Part shown: in pieces, positions 7,276-15,619 of the stretch
Position numbering within the stretch: the stretch's first letter is position 1
How the letters are laid out: each line of letters starts with the position of its first letter
Virus record (IMG/VR): IMGVR_UViG_3300001680_000538
Coordinates: 1 to 25,944 of that record
Reading direction: 5' to 3' (one strand)
DNA: 25,944 nucleotides
Source of the DNA: a virus
Made by a program: the position numbers and the translations under genes
Notes under the pieces: model-generated
Seen by the model: only the letters and a program-made list of their open reading frames with translations
Database searches by the model: none
Told to the model about the DNA's origin: nothing

Positions 7276-7661
7276 TGAAACACGAAAAAATTAAACTAGC
7301 AATGCTAACTACATTAATCGTAGGGGTATGGTTTATGTTCCCAGCAACAACATTAGCATCACACCACGAACGACACGCAGTAAGTACTCATCAATTTAAT
7401 ATTGATGATGCAATGAATAATAAGGATATAGTATTGCTAGCAATTGGTACTGCCGTATACTATAAAGAATACTGTGCAGGACTAACTAATATTGGTATGT
7501 CGTACCTCAATAAAGCTATTGCTAAACACAAGATAAATGTACACACAATGTCTAAAGAACAACAATATAAAGTTGGCTATAAACTAGCAGAAGGTTACCC
7601 AACATGCGGTAAGCTTAGATTTGCAATTTCAGATGCAGGTCTTGGAGCTATGATTCGATGA
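7275..7661 (+). CDS. Secreted or periplasmic protein of unknown function between genes 47 and 46
   Basis: 128 residues. The N-terminus has a textbook Sec signal peptide: basic KHEKIK, hydrophobic LAMLTTLIVGVWFMF, then a plausible cleavage site after TTLA near residue 28. The mature part is small and mostly helical, with only two cysteines (YCAGL and TCGKL), suited to one disulfide in the periplasm. No family is recognised; the pattern of a short helical domain with two cysteines recalls periplasmic inhibitor or lysis-accessory proteins, but that is only an analogy. It overlaps both neighbours (TAATG with 47, ATGA with 46), so it is made in step with two cytoplasmic nuclease subunits, which is odd for an exported protein. 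Confidence 0.7.
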   Translation: MKHEKIKLAMLTTLIVGVWFMFPATTLASHHERHAVSTHQFNIDDAMNNKDIVLLAIGTAVYYKEYCAGLTNIGMSYLNKAIAKHKINVHTMSKEQQYKVGYKLAEGYPTCGKLRFAISDAGLGAMIR

Positions 7662-9349
7662 TAGAGTTTGTATCGGTTGAATATAAGAATTTCTTATCAG
7701 CAGGTGCTAATTCAATTAAGATTGATTTAAACAGAGCTAAGTCAACTTTAATTGTAGGGCATAATGGCGCAGGTAAGTCATCTATATTAGACGCATTATC
7801 ATTTGGTTTATTTGGTAAGCCACATAGAAGTGTATCTAAAGCTCAATTGATTAATTCAGTTAACCTTAAAGGTGCTGAAGTAGATGTCCAATTCAAAGTA
7901 GCAGGACATTCATTCGAAGTTAAAAGAGGTATTAAGCCTAATAAGTTTGAGATATGGCAGGACGGATCAATGATTGATCAAACGTCTAATGCCAGAGACT
8001 ATCAGAAGTTCTTAGAACAGAACATTTTGAAACTCAACCATAAGTCATTCCACCAGATTGTAGTACTCGGATCATCTTCATTCATTCCGTTTATGCAATT
8101 ACCTACTAACCATAGAAGGGAAGTAATCGAAGACTTATTAGATATTAATATTTTTAGTAAGATGAAGAATATCATTAAGGAGCGTTCTTCTTCTATCAGA
8201 AGTTTGGCGAAAGAAGAGAAATCATCACTTGATGTACATAAGGGTAAGTTTGATTACCAAGAGAAGTATATTAGGAAGATGGAGTCTTTAAATAAAGAAG
8301 CAGAGGAAGATGTTGAATCGACTAACAAGGGGATTGATGTTCAAATAACATCATTGATGAAAGAAGGCATTAGTTTAAACGATAGCCTTAGTTCATATAC
8401 ATCTAATGCTCAAGAACAACTTGCTGAACTTCAAGAGATTAGAGATAATCTGAGGTCACAAATGACAGAAGTCAAAGTAGCTATAGAACACACTACAGAA
8501 GAGCATATGTTTTATATGAACAATGATTCGTGTCCTACATGTACTCAAGATATTACTCAAGAGTTGAAAGATGATAGGGTAGCTACAATCAAAGATGGTG
8601 CTAAGATACTACTTAAAGCTCGTACTGAAGTTACTGATGAGCAGGAAGAGAATAGACTATACATCGAAGCAATTCAAGCAGATCTTAAAGAGATTGCATT
8701 AATTGGTAATACGATGTCTAAGATTCAAAGTCAAATCGAACAATTGAAAGCATCTAAACGTAAAGTAGTAGATGCAGTAGATTTAGCGAGCGCTTACACG
8801 GAACTTAAAGACTTACAAACTAAAGCAGATGAATGTAGGGATCAGTTAGATGAATATAATGAGAAGATGTTATATAATGGTGTAGCATCTGAAATGTTAA
8901 AGGATACAGGTATTCGTACTAAGGTTGTTAAGGAGTACTTACCAGCAATGAATATGTTAATCAATCAATACTTACAAACACTAGACTTCTTCGTATCATT
9001 CAATCTTGATGAGAGCTTTAATGAGACTATCAGAAGCCGTCATAGAGACACATTTGTATATGCAAATTTCTCTGAAGGTGAGAAGCAACGTATCGATTTA
9101 GCATTACTATTTGCATGGCGTAAGATTGCTCAAATGAAGAATTCAACTAACACAAACTTATTGATTCTGGATGAGACATTTGATTCATCATTAGATACAG
9201 ATGGAGTTGATAATCTAATGAAGATACTGTATCATTTAGATGATAATACTAATACATTCGTAATCAGTCACAAACCAGACTTACTTGAGTCTAAGTTAGA
9301 TAAGAAGATTACATTTAAGAAACCTAATAACTTCTCTATGATAGCGTGA
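7658..9349 (+). CDS. 46: Recombination endonuclease subunit gp46 (Rad50/SbcC-like ATPase)
   Basis: 563 residues, matching T4 gp46 (560). It has Walker A GHNGAGKSS near residue 35, a long helical coiled-coil middle interrupted by a zinc hook CPTC near residue 291, the ABC signature FSEGEKQR near 471, Walker B LLILDETFDSSLD and a final switch histidine region VISHK. It is the ATPase partner of gp47 for DNA end processing. The gene starts by ATGA overlap with the secreted protein and ends by GTGA overlap with the small membrane protein. Confidence 0.95.
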   Translation: MIEFVSVEYKNFLSAGANSIKIDLNRAKSTLIVGHNGAGKSSILDALSFGLFGKPHRSVSKAQLINSVNLKGAEVDVQFKVAGHSFEVKRGIKPNKFEIWQDGSMIDQTSNARDYQKFLEQNILKLNHKSFHQIVVLGSSSFIPFMQLPTNHRREVIEDLLDINIFSKMKNIIKERSSSIRSLAKEEKSSLDVHKGKFDYQEKYIRKMESLNKEAEEDVESTNKGIDVQITSLMKEGISLNDSLSSYTSNAQEQLAELQEIRDNLRSQMTEVKVAIEHTTEEHMFYMNNDSCPTCTQDITQELKDDRVATIKDGAKILLKARTEVTDEQEENRLYIEAIQADLKEIALIGNTMSKIQSQIEQLKASKRKVVDAVDLASAYTELKDLQTKADECRDQLDEYNEKMLYNGVASEMLKDTGIRTKVVKEYLPAMNMLINQYLQTLDFFVSFNLDESFNETIRSRHRDTFVYANFSEGEKQRIDLALLFAWRKIAQMKNSTNTNLLILDETFDSSLDTDGVDNLMKILYHLDDNTNTFVISHKPDLLESKLDKKITFKKPNNFSMIA

Positions 9350-9567
9350 ATAAATTATTAGAGCAAGTAGGCGCAGTCACTGGCATATTTGGTGCTATCC
9401 TAATTGCAGCTAACTTCGAATACTCTAAATGGGGATTCGTAGCATTCGTTATTTCAAGTGCTTGCTTAGCTGTGATGGGATATCGTAAGGGAATGTATTC
9501 ATTCTTTGGAATGCAATTGTTCTTTCAAGTGATCAACTTCGTAGGAATATATCGGTGGTTTTTATAA
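9346..9567 (+). CDS. Small multi-pass membrane protein
   Basis: 73 residues starting at GTG, overlapping the gene 46 stop (GTGA). Three hydrophobic stretches (VGAVTGIFGAILIAANF, WGFVAFVISSACLAVMG and FFGMQLFFQVINFVGIYRWF) fill nearly the whole protein. The layout with a charged YRKGMYS turn resembles half of a PnuC or PQ-loop/SemiSWEET-type transporter, which works as an oligomer, but the identification is weak. It ends the operon that begins at gene 55. Confidence 0.6.
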   Translation: MNKLLEQVGAVTGIFGAILIAANFEYSKWGFVAFVISSACLAVMGYRKGMYSFFGMQLFFQVINFVGIYRWFL

Positions 9568-9586
9568 TACCCTTACTATAAAGGTG

Positions 9587-9615
9587 TTGCCTTTTCTTCC
9601 CTTTTAGAGTATAAT
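9587..9615 (+). promoter_or_regulatory. Sigma70-type promoter for the HEXXH-VWA operon
   Basis: TTGCCT (9587-9592), 17 bp, TATAAT (9610-9615). The segment 9608-9625 (AGTATAATGTAATTATAA) is identical to 12223-12240 in the promoter of the partner AAA+ gene, suggesting matched expression. A 32-nt leader contains AAAGGGA before ATG 9648. Confidence 0.75.
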
Positions 9616-9647
9616 GTAATTATAACAATCAAAAAGGGAACAAAGAA

Positions 9648-9872
9648 ATGAAGAAAATTACAGACACAGTTATACAGGCTATATGGGCTGAATCAAATAT
9701 CGACAAGAAGAAATCATTACTAGTCGAATTAGTTAACAACTTTCAATATAAAGCAAAGCAAGTACATTTCCTTGAGGCTATCGATAAAGCTAAGTCATTA
9801 GCTCGCCTCGATAAGTTATCTGCTGATTTGTTACTAGTTGGTGATGGTCACCGTATTGTTAAAACATACTAG
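9648..9872 (+). CDS. Small conserved-type phage protein, unknown
   Basis: 74 residues, soluble and helical: VIQAIWAESNIDKKKSLLVELVNNF, followed by a lysine-rich segment and LARLDKLSADLLLVGDGHRIV. I recall similar short proteins in T4-like cyanophages beside the VWA gene, but no function is recognised. It is first in its operon, 14 nt before the HEXXH-VWA gene, and follows a strong promoter. A helper of the neighbouring protein is possible but not shown. Confidence 0.6.
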   Translation: MKKITDTVIQAIWAESNIDKKKSLLVELVNNFQYKAKQVHFLEAIDKAKSLARLDKLSADLLLVGDGHRIVKTY

Positions 9873-9886
9873 AAGGAGTTTATATT

Positions 9887-11986
9887 ATGAATTTAAAAGC
9901 ACAAGATTACTTAGCCAAGTTACTCGCGAAGGAAAACCTTACGGTACAACATGGCAATTATAAGACAGCATCATTCGATGTTATCAATCGTGTATTGAGA
10001 CTTCCATTATGGGCTGACAAAGGTAAAGCTGTTTACGACTTACTAGTTGGACACGAAGTTGGACACGCATTATATACACCTGCTGACGGATGGCACGATT
10101 CAGATAAGACTATCCCAGGTGTACCACGCTCTTACATCAACATTGTAGAAGACATTAGAATTGAAAAGAAAATCCAGGTTACATACCCTGGAATCGTTCG
10201 TTCATTTAAGAAAGGTTATAAGACACTATTTGACGACAACCTATTCGGTACTGAAGGTAAAGATATATCTAAATACGGTCTTATGGACCGTTTGAATATC
10301 TTTGCAAAAGGACGTGGATGTATCGACATTGAGTTTTCAGCTGATGAGCAACCATTAGTTGATCAAGCCATGGCCGTTGAGACTTGGGAAGATGTTTTAG
10401 AATCATGTCAAGCTCTTAACGAATTTGTTAAAGCTAAACCAGAAGAGGAAAAAGAAAATGAAGATGAGACAGAGTCTTTACAAAGCCCAGAGGGTGAGGG
10501 AGAAACGGAAGAAGAAGGAGAAGAAAGCGGAATGTCTCAAGATGGTTCAGGAGATGATGAAGATGATTCAGAAGGTACTGAAGGACAATCGAGATCTGTA
10601 GAGGATGACGATTCTGATACCCTTACTGATGATGCTCAAAGAGATAATGAAGGGTCATTACTTGATAAGAATGAAAGAGGTATTCAAGACCGCTATTGTG
10701 CTGGAATCCACTCTGAAGACATTAAGTTAATGGTAACAAAGTTCGAAGAGCTTTTCAAGCAACGTAATGATGAATTTCACAGTATTCGTTACAATGGTAC
10801 AGGTGCTGAAAAATTCTACAAAGATATTGCTGATAAGATCAAACCTGTTGTAGGTCAAATGGCCCGTGAGTTTGAACGTAAGAAAGCTGCTTGGGAATAT
10901 GCAAGAAGTGCGGAAGCTAAGACTGGTTCATTAAACGTCAATAAGCTTCACCAGTACAAATATTCTGAAGATATCTTCTTGTCTGTTCAACAACTTGCCC
11001 AAGCTAAGAGCCACGGTATTGTTATGTTTGTGGACTTATCAGGTTCAATGGGAAACATCTTAGAAGACGTTATTCGTCAGACACTTACGATTGCTCAGTT
11101 TTGTGATAGAGTTAATATCCCATTTGAGGTTTACACATTCACTTCAGGTGCTAACGGTGTTCAAAAAGATGAATACAAACTTGGTCCTTCAACACTAGCA
11201 GGAGCTGTTCGAACTAAGATTGTTGAAGTTCTTTCATCAAGAATGAACAAGAAACAGTTTAAAGACGCTTGCAGACAACTTTCAACTGTTGGTGTTGCTT
11301 CATGGAAGTTGGCCGAAGACCCAAGTGTCCGTATGCAGTGGGATTGTGAGTTAGATCAAATGGGTTCTACACCACTTCTTCAAACAATGATTGCTTCTGC
11401 TGATATCATCACTTCTTTCCAAAAACGAAATGGTGTTCAAAAGACAAACGTAATTGTCCTGACGGACGGTTGGGCTGATAGCATTCACATCAATTCTGAT
11501 GATAATATTTCAGTTGATACGGGTCGTGAATGGGATGAGACATACTCTATTAATTTCAAAGGTAAGATGATCAAGGGTAAAGATACTCAAACCTTACTTG
11601 CTGGTGTTGTTAAAGCCGTTGGTAAGTATACTAATTCAAACATGCTTGGTTTCTACCTTGCTGATGATAAGGGTTCATTCTACCAAGGTTTACGATACGC
11701 AAGAAGTGCTGATAAGAAAGGATTATACAGTTCAGTGGAGAGTGAGAAGCAACGTAAGGATTTCCTAAAAAATGGTGTGACAGCAATGTCCAACAAAGCT
11801 GGATACGATGAATTCTTTATCATTAAGATTGCTACTCGCCGAGAGCTTGAGAATCGTACTGAGTCATTCGAACCAAAGAAGACTGAAGCGATTAAAGATA
11901 TTAAACGTGAGTTCCGTAAGTTTAGTAAGGGTAATAAGCACACCCGTCAATTAGTTAATAAAATCACAGATGCGGTTGCCGCATAA
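9887..11986 (+). CDS. HEXXH metallopeptidase-like protein with von Willebrand A domain (CobT-like)
   Basis: 699 residues. The N-terminal part has HEVGH at 56-60, a zinc-metallopeptidase motif, and NIVEDIRIEKKI near 86-96, where an acidic third ligand would be expected. Residues about 183-268 are a very acidic Glu/Asp/Ser linker. The C-terminal part is a von Willebrand A domain with an intact metal site D383-L-S-G-S-M and LTDGWAD. In phage genomes such proteins are often labelled CobT beside CobS, but the acidic linker, VWA domain and AAA+ partner at 12264 fit the wider MoxR-VWA type of protein-remodelling system. The metallopeptidase domain suggests it may also cut proteins. Substrate unknown. 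Ribosome site AAGGAG with the TTTATATT spacer. Confidence 0.8.
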   Translation: MNLKAQDYLAKLLAKENLTVQHGNYKTASFDVINRVLRLPLWADKGKAVYDLLVGHEVGHALYTPADGWHDSDKTIPGVPRSYINIVEDIRIEKKIQVTYPGIVRSFKKGYKTLFDDNLFGTEGKDISKYGLMDRLNIFAKGRGCIDIEFSADEQPLVDQAMAVETWEDVLESCQALNEFVKAKPEEEKENEDETESLQSPEGEGETEEEGEESGMSQDGSGDDEDDSEGTEGQSRSVEDDDSDTLTDDAQRDNEGSLLDKNERGIQDRYCAGIHSEDIKLMVTKFEELFKQRNDEFHSIRYNGTGAEKFYKDIADKIKPVVGQMAREFERKKAAWEYARSAEAKTGSLNVNKLHQYKYSEDIFLSVQQLAQAKSHGIVMFVDLSGSMGNILEDVIRQTLTIAQFCDRVNIPFEVYTFTSGANGVQKDEYKLGPSTLAGAVRTKIVEVLSSRMNKKQFKDACRQLSTVGVASWKLAEDPSVRMQWDCELDQMGSTPLLQTMIASADIITSFQKRNGVQKTNVIVLTDGWADSIHINSDDNISVDTGREWDETYSINFKGKMIKGKDTQTLLAGVVKAVGKYTNSNMLGFYLADDKGSFYQGLRYARSADKKGLYSSVESEKQRKDFLKNGVTAMSNKAGYDEFFIIKIATRRELENRTESFEPKKTEAIKDIKREFRKFSKGNKHTRQLVNKITDAVAA

Positions 11987-11995
11987 GGAGAAAAT

Positions 11996-12157
11996 ATGTT
12001 AGATGGATACCCAGATGCGAAGAAGCATCAGATAATTAGTTTCATTAAATCAGGATTGAGATTTGTAGGGTACGCAGCCCTTCCATTTTCAATCATTGTT
12101 GGTGCCGCCCTGCTTATCCTAGCAGAGGTACTTGGTGTTGTGGAGGAACTAGTTTGA
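11996..12157 (+). CDS. Small single-span membrane protein
   Basis: A 53-residue frame with a perfect AAGGAG 5 nt upstream of ATG, 9 nt after the HEXXH-VWA gene. It has a short charged N-terminus (MLDGYPDAKKHQ), one long hydrophobic stretch (about 23-48, GYAALPFSIIVGAALLILAEV) and an acidic tail (VVEELV). It lies between the metallopeptidase-VWA gene and its AAA+ partner, so it may anchor or signal to that system at the membrane; this is inference from position only. Confidence 0.65.
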   Translation: MLDGYPDAKKHQIISFIKSGLRFVGYAALPFSIIVGAALLILAEVLGVVEELV

Positions 12158-12201
12158 ATGATACCCACATTTTAAAGAAGGGTTTATGCTGTAAATAATT
12201 G

Positions 12202-12230
12202 TTGACATTTTGACCGTTATACAGTATAAT
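12202..12230 (+). promoter_or_regulatory. Sigma70-type promoter for the AAA+ ATPase gene
   Basis: TTGACA (12202-12207), 17 bp, TATAAT (12225-12230): perfect consensus in both boxes. The start region repeats 18 bp of the promoter at 9587. The leader ends in AAAGGATATATATT before ATG 12264. Confidence 0.88.
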
Positions 12231-12263
12231 GTAATTATAAACAATTGAAAAAGGATATATATT

Positions 12264-13415
12264 ATGAATTTACAAAAAGTACTAAAGTCTATCGCTGACA
12301 CATACGTTGATCAGTCTAATTTCACATTAAAAGAATTCGATGCTGTTGCATCTAAACTTGGTTATGGTAAGTATGCTGTTGCCAATCAATTCAGAAAGTT
12401 TCCAAAAGTAAGTAGAGGTATTTACAACCTTGAAGCTGCTTTGATTCCATTTCGTTCAATTGAAACATCTAACACTGTTGTTCAAAACGTTGGTGTTTCA
12501 TCTGTTTCAAATGATGAAGTTTACATCCCTGAAAAGGATGACACTTTTGTTGAGTGGGGTAACTTCAGAGACATCTTGAAGATTGTTAAGTCATATGAAT
12601 TCTACCCAACATATGTTACCGGTCTATCTGGTAATGGTAAAACATTCATGATCGAACAAGCTTGTGCAAAAGCTGGTCGTGAATATGTTCGTGTTCAGAT
12701 TTCACCTGAAACTGACGAAGATGATTTAATCGGTGGTTTCCGTTTGATTCAAGGAGAGACTGTTTTCCAGAAGGGACCAGTTATTAAAGCAATGGAGCAA
12801 GGTGCTTTACTTCTTATCGATGAGATCGATCGTGGAACAAATAAGATTATGGCTCTCCAAGGTGTTTTAGAAGGTAAGCCAATTCTTATCAAAAAGACTG
12901 GTGAAGTAATCAAACCAGCAAAGGGTTTCAATGTAATCTCTACTGCTAATACAAAGGGTAAAGGTTCTGATGATGGACGTTACACTGCTGCTACAATCAT
13001 TGATGAAGCATTCCTTGAGCGTTTCACAATCACTGTTGAACAGAAGTATCCATCTGCCTCAATCGAGAAGAAAATCTTATTGAAGCACATGGAGAAGTTT
13101 AACTGTGTTGATGATGAGTTTGCAAACCTTCTTGTTGGATGGGCTGATACGATTCGTAAGACATTCGAAGATGAAGGTATTGATGAAGTGATTTCAACAC
13201 GTCGTCTTTGTCACATCATTCAGACGTTCTCTATCTTCGGCAAACGAGACAAAGCAGTTGAGCTTTGTGTGAATCGTTTTGATGATGATACTAAAGAGTC
13301 ATTCATCGATCTTTACTCTAAAGTTGACGCTACTGTCACTTACGGTGAAGAAGAGTTAGTTGAGTCTTTAGTTGCTGAAGATGTTCAAGTGCCGTACGCA
13401 GAGTACAAACTTTAA
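12264..13415 (+). CDS. MoxR/CobS-like AAA+ ATPase
   Basis: 383 residues. After an N-terminal region of about 100 residues with an unrecognised fold come Walker A GLSGNGKT near 120-127, the MoxR-type segment SPETDEDDLIGGF, Walker B LLLIDEIDR near 184, a sensor-like STANTKGKG, and EAFLERFT with the arginine finger region. Similar phage ATPases are widely labelled CobS (cobaltochelatase), yet no cobalamin gene is near. Pairing with a VWA-domain protein at 9887 is the hallmark of MoxR systems, in which the ATPase drives the VWA partner to remodel or mature a target. It has its own consensus promoter rather than sharing an operon with the partner. Confidence 0.85.
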   Translation: MNLQKVLKSIADTYVDQSNFTLKEFDAVASKLGYGKYAVANQFRKFPKVSRGIYNLEAALIPFRSIETSNTVVQNVGVSSVSNDEVYIPEKDDTFVEWGNFRDILKIVKSYEFYPTYVTGLSGNGKTFMIEQACAKAGREYVRVQISPETDEDDLIGGFRLIQGETVFQKGPVIKAMEQGALLLIDEIDRGTNKIMALQGVLEGKPILIKKTGEVIKPAKGFNVISTANTKGKGSDDGRYTAATIIDEAFLERFTITVEQKYPSASIEKKILLKHMEKFNCVDDEFANLLVGWADTIRKTFEDEGIDEVISTRRLCHIIQTFSIFGKRDKAVELCVNRFDDDTKESFIDLYSKVDATVTYGEEELVESLVAEDVQVPYAEYKL

Positions 13416-13427
13416 GACGCAATGGTG

Positions 13428-13456
13428 TTGACTTTTGTGGTCAATTCCAGTATAAT
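13428..13456 (+). promoter_or_regulatory. Sigma70-type promoter for the sliding clamp gene
   Basis: TTGACT (13428-13433), 17 bp, TATAAT (13451-13456), followed by a leader with AAGGAG before the gene 45 start at 13482. Confidence 0.85.
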
Positions 13457-13481
13457 ATAGGTATCAAACGAAGGAGTTATA

Positions 13482-14144
13482 ATGATGCAATTAAGTAATG
13501 AAACTGTAGATGTATTAAAGAATTTTGCTGTGATTAACAGTAACATCGCATTTACCACGGACCAGACACTCAAGACTGTTGCAGTGTCTAAGAACCTTAT
13601 GGCCAAAGCAACAGTCACTGAAACATTCCCATATGAGTTTGGGGTATATGATTTACCTGAGTTCTTATCAGCGATGAGTATGTTTGACAATCCAGAATTA
13701 ACATTCGACGATAGTCAAAAGTTTGTCACTCTATCTGATAATGACGCTTCAATCAAGTACTTCTTCTCAGATGTGAATAACCTGGTAACAGCAAAGAACG
13801 AACCAAAGTTACCTGATGTCGTACTGACATTCACTCTATCTGCACAACAGTTAAATTCTATTCGAAAAGCATCAGCTGCTTTAAAGGTAGATCATCTTGT
13901 TGTTACAGTTGATAACAATGGTGTGAATGTTACTGTAACTGACCCAAAGAATGCTACATCTAATGAATTTAGATTGAGTGTTCAAGGGTCAGCTAAAAAC
14001 TCAACTGCTGATACAAACTTCAAGTTTAATATCAACAACTTTAAGTTTAATGTAAGTGATAAATATACCTTTGAGGTATCATCAAAAAACATTGCATCTG
14101 TAATGTCAAGTGATACTCAATATTGGTTAGCTTTAGAAAAATAA
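13482..14144 (+). CDS. 45: Sliding clamp gp45
   Basis: 220 residues (T4 gp45 has 228). The N-terminus QLSNETVDVLKNFAVINSNI followed by the YDLPEFL strand matches the T4 clamp (KLSKDTTALLKNFATINSGI, YDLNGFL). gp45 forms a trimeric ring that tethers the polymerase and co-activates late transcription with gp55 and gp33. Two adjacent ATG codons (13482 and 13485) are both possible; AAGGAG at 13471 fits either. Two small genes separate it from gene 44, unlike in T4. Confidence 0.92.
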   Translation: MMQLSNETVDVLKNFAVINSNIAFTTDQTLKTVAVSKNLMAKATVTETFPYEFGVYDLPEFLSAMSMFDNPELTFDDSQKFVTLSDNDASIKYFFSDVNNLVTAKNEPKLPDVVLTFTLSAQQLNSIRKASAALKVDHLVVTVDNNGVNVTVTDPKNATSNEFRLSVQGSAKNSTADTNFKFNINNFKFNVSDKYTFEVSSKNIASVMSSDTQYWLALEK

Positions 14145-14158
14145 AATAGGAGACAATT

Positions 14159-14356
14159 ATGTCAGAAGAAGTTCAATTAAGTCTGCAAGATGTTGCAGCA
14201 TGTGTACATATCATTGATATTGTATCAAAGCGTGGTGCCTTTGAAGGTGCTGAATTAGGTGATGTTGGAGCTGTTCGTAATAAACTAGCTGCATTCATTG
14301 AAGCAAATAAACCAGCTGAAGCTGAAGAAGATAATGCTGAGAGTGACGGAGAGTAA
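14159..14356 (+). CDS. Small acidic protein, unknown
   Basis: 65 residues, 14 nt after the clamp gene with TAGGAGA upstream. The first 50 residues look helical (LSLQDVAACVHIIDIVSKRGAFEGAELGDVGAVRNKLAAFIEAN), and the tail is a flexible acidic run (AEAEEDNAESDGE). Small proteins of this type occur next to the clamp in marine T4-like phages; I know of no function. Its operon position with gp45 suggests a replication or late-transcription accessory, unproven. Confidence 0.6.
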   Translation: MSEEVQLSLQDVAACVHIIDIVSKRGAFEGAELGDVGAVRNKLAAFIEANKPAEAEEDNAESDGE

Positions 14357-14359
14357 TTA

Positions 14360-14623
14360 ATGAGTGATAAACTATATACTGGCTTAGAGCCAATGAACGG
14401 TAATCTAAAAACAAACAGTTTCGGGATGAGAGTACATGCTACCTCTCGAGCATCACAGGTAGACAATCCTGGTACATTGAGACCTCCATTTGGAGGAACT
14501 TATGAACAATCATTGGTACCAAATCCAATGAATAGCAAGTATGATACTAAATCTGTATCAGATAGGGGTGGTTATAAGGCACGCATGAAGTCAGCGGAGG
14601 AGTTAGATCTTATGAGAGACTAG
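14360..14623 (+). CDS. Small phage protein of unknown function
   Basis: 87 residues, Gly/Pro/Asn-rich and probably largely unstructured (NSFGMRVHATSRASQVDNPGTLRPPFGGTYEQS), ending in a helix SAEELDLMRD. It starts 3 nt after the stop of the acidic protein, whose own end (GACGGAGAG) supplies the ribosome site. No recognised family. The gene 44 promoter begins directly after its stop codon. Confidence 0.55.
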   Translation: MSDKLYTGLEPMNGNLKTNSFGMRVHATSRASQVDNPGTLRPPFGGTYEQSLVPNPMNSKYDTKSVSDRGGYKARMKSAEELDLMRD

Positions 14624-14624
14624 G

Positions 14625-14653
14625 TTGACAATGCTAATGAAATAGCGTATAAT
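14625..14653 (+). promoter_or_regulatory. Sigma70-type promoter for the 44-62-regA-sbmA-tctA-tctC operon
   Basis: TTGACA (14625-14630), 17 bp, TATAAT (14648-14653), both consensus. No comparable promoter was found between here and 20043, so the transport genes downstream of regA are likely read from it. The leader carries GGAG before ATG 14681. Confidence 0.87.
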
Positions 14654-14680
14654 ATATTATTAAATACCATGGAGAAGTGA

Positions 14681-15619
14681 ATGAAAAGAGATGAGTTCTT
14701 ATGGGTCGAGAAGTATCGACCATCTACAATTGATGAATGTGTATTACCTTCACAGCTGAAATCTACATTTAAACAGATTGTAGAGACAGGTGAGTTACCT
14801 AATATGATGTTTACAGGTACGGCAGGTGTAGGTAAGACTACAGTAGCTAAAGCACTTTGTGAAGAACTGAATCTTGATTATATTATTGTTAATGGATCAG
14901 AAGATGGTAACATTGACACTCTCCGTGGTAAAATTAAACAGTTCGCTTCAACTGTTTCACTCCAGGGAGGTTATAAAGTAGTCATATTAGATGAAGCAGA
15001 TTACTTAAACCCCCAATCTACACAACCTGCGTTACGTGGGTTCATTGAAGAGTTCTCTAACAATTGTCGGTTTGTCCTTACCTGCAATTTTAAGAATCGA
15101 ATCATTGAACCATTACACAGCAGGTGTTCCGTCTATGAATTTAATGCTGGTACTGATAAAGTACAATTGGCAACCCAGTTCATGGACCGTTTAAAGCATA
15201 TTCTCGATCTCGAGAATATTAAATATGAAGATGTCGTTCTTGCTGAACTCATCATGAAGTACCTGCCCGATTGGCGTCGTGTTATAAATGAATGCCAACG
15301 TTATGGGATGAGTGGTACTATTGATACTGGAATTCTCGTTACCCTTTCTGAGACTAGTATCAAAGCATTGATGAATGATCTAAAGAGCAAGAACTTTAAG
15401 AATATGCGAATATGGGTTGCTGATAATATCGACGTGGAGTCTGCAAAATTGTTTAGGTTAGTATATGATCATATGACTAGCTTCGTAGACCCACAGTCGA
15501 TACCACAATTAGTAATGATTCTTGCTGACTACCAATACAAAGATAGTTTTGTCGCAGATCACGAATTAAACGTTGTTGCCTGTTTCACTGAAATCATGGC
15601 TAACATCAAGTTCCAATGA
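14681..15619 (+). CDS. 44: Clamp loader large subunit gp44
   Basis: 312 residues (T4 gp44 has 319). It starts with WVEKYRPSTIDECVLP, typical of replication factor C-type loaders, then has Walker A GTAGVGKTT, Walker B VILDEADYL, NFKNRIIEPLHSRC (sensor 1 and SRC arginine finger) and the sensor 2 region YLPDWRRVINECQRY. Four copies with one gp62 open the gp45 ring in an ATP-dependent reaction. The stop overlaps the gene 62 start. Confidence 0.95.
   Translation: MKRDEFLWVEKYRPSTIDECVLPSQLKSTFKQIVETGELPNMMFTGTAGVGKTTVAKALCEELNLDYIIVNGSEDGNIDTLRGKIKQFASTVSLQGGYKVVILDEADYLNPQSTQPALRGFIEEFSNNCRFVLTCNFKNRIIEPLHSRCSVYEFNAGTDKVQLATQFMDRLKHILDLENIKYEDVVLAELIMKYLPDWRRVINECQRYGMSGTIDTGILVTLSETSIKALMNDLKSKNFKNMRIWVADNIDVESAKLFRLVYDHMTSFVDPQSIPQLVMILADYQYKDSFVADHELNVVACFTEIMANIKFQ

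Noticed and set aside
9567-9592. Terminator with CCTT/AAGG stem after the small membrane protein gene
   Set aside because: Short stem and a T-run interrupted and overlapping the next promoter; too weak to call.
12264-13415. CobS cobaltochelatase as the name of the AAA+ ATPase
   Set aside because: The motif set fits MoxR/CobS broadly, but the metallopeptidase-VWA partner and absence of cobalamin genes make a cobalt chelatase role unsupported.
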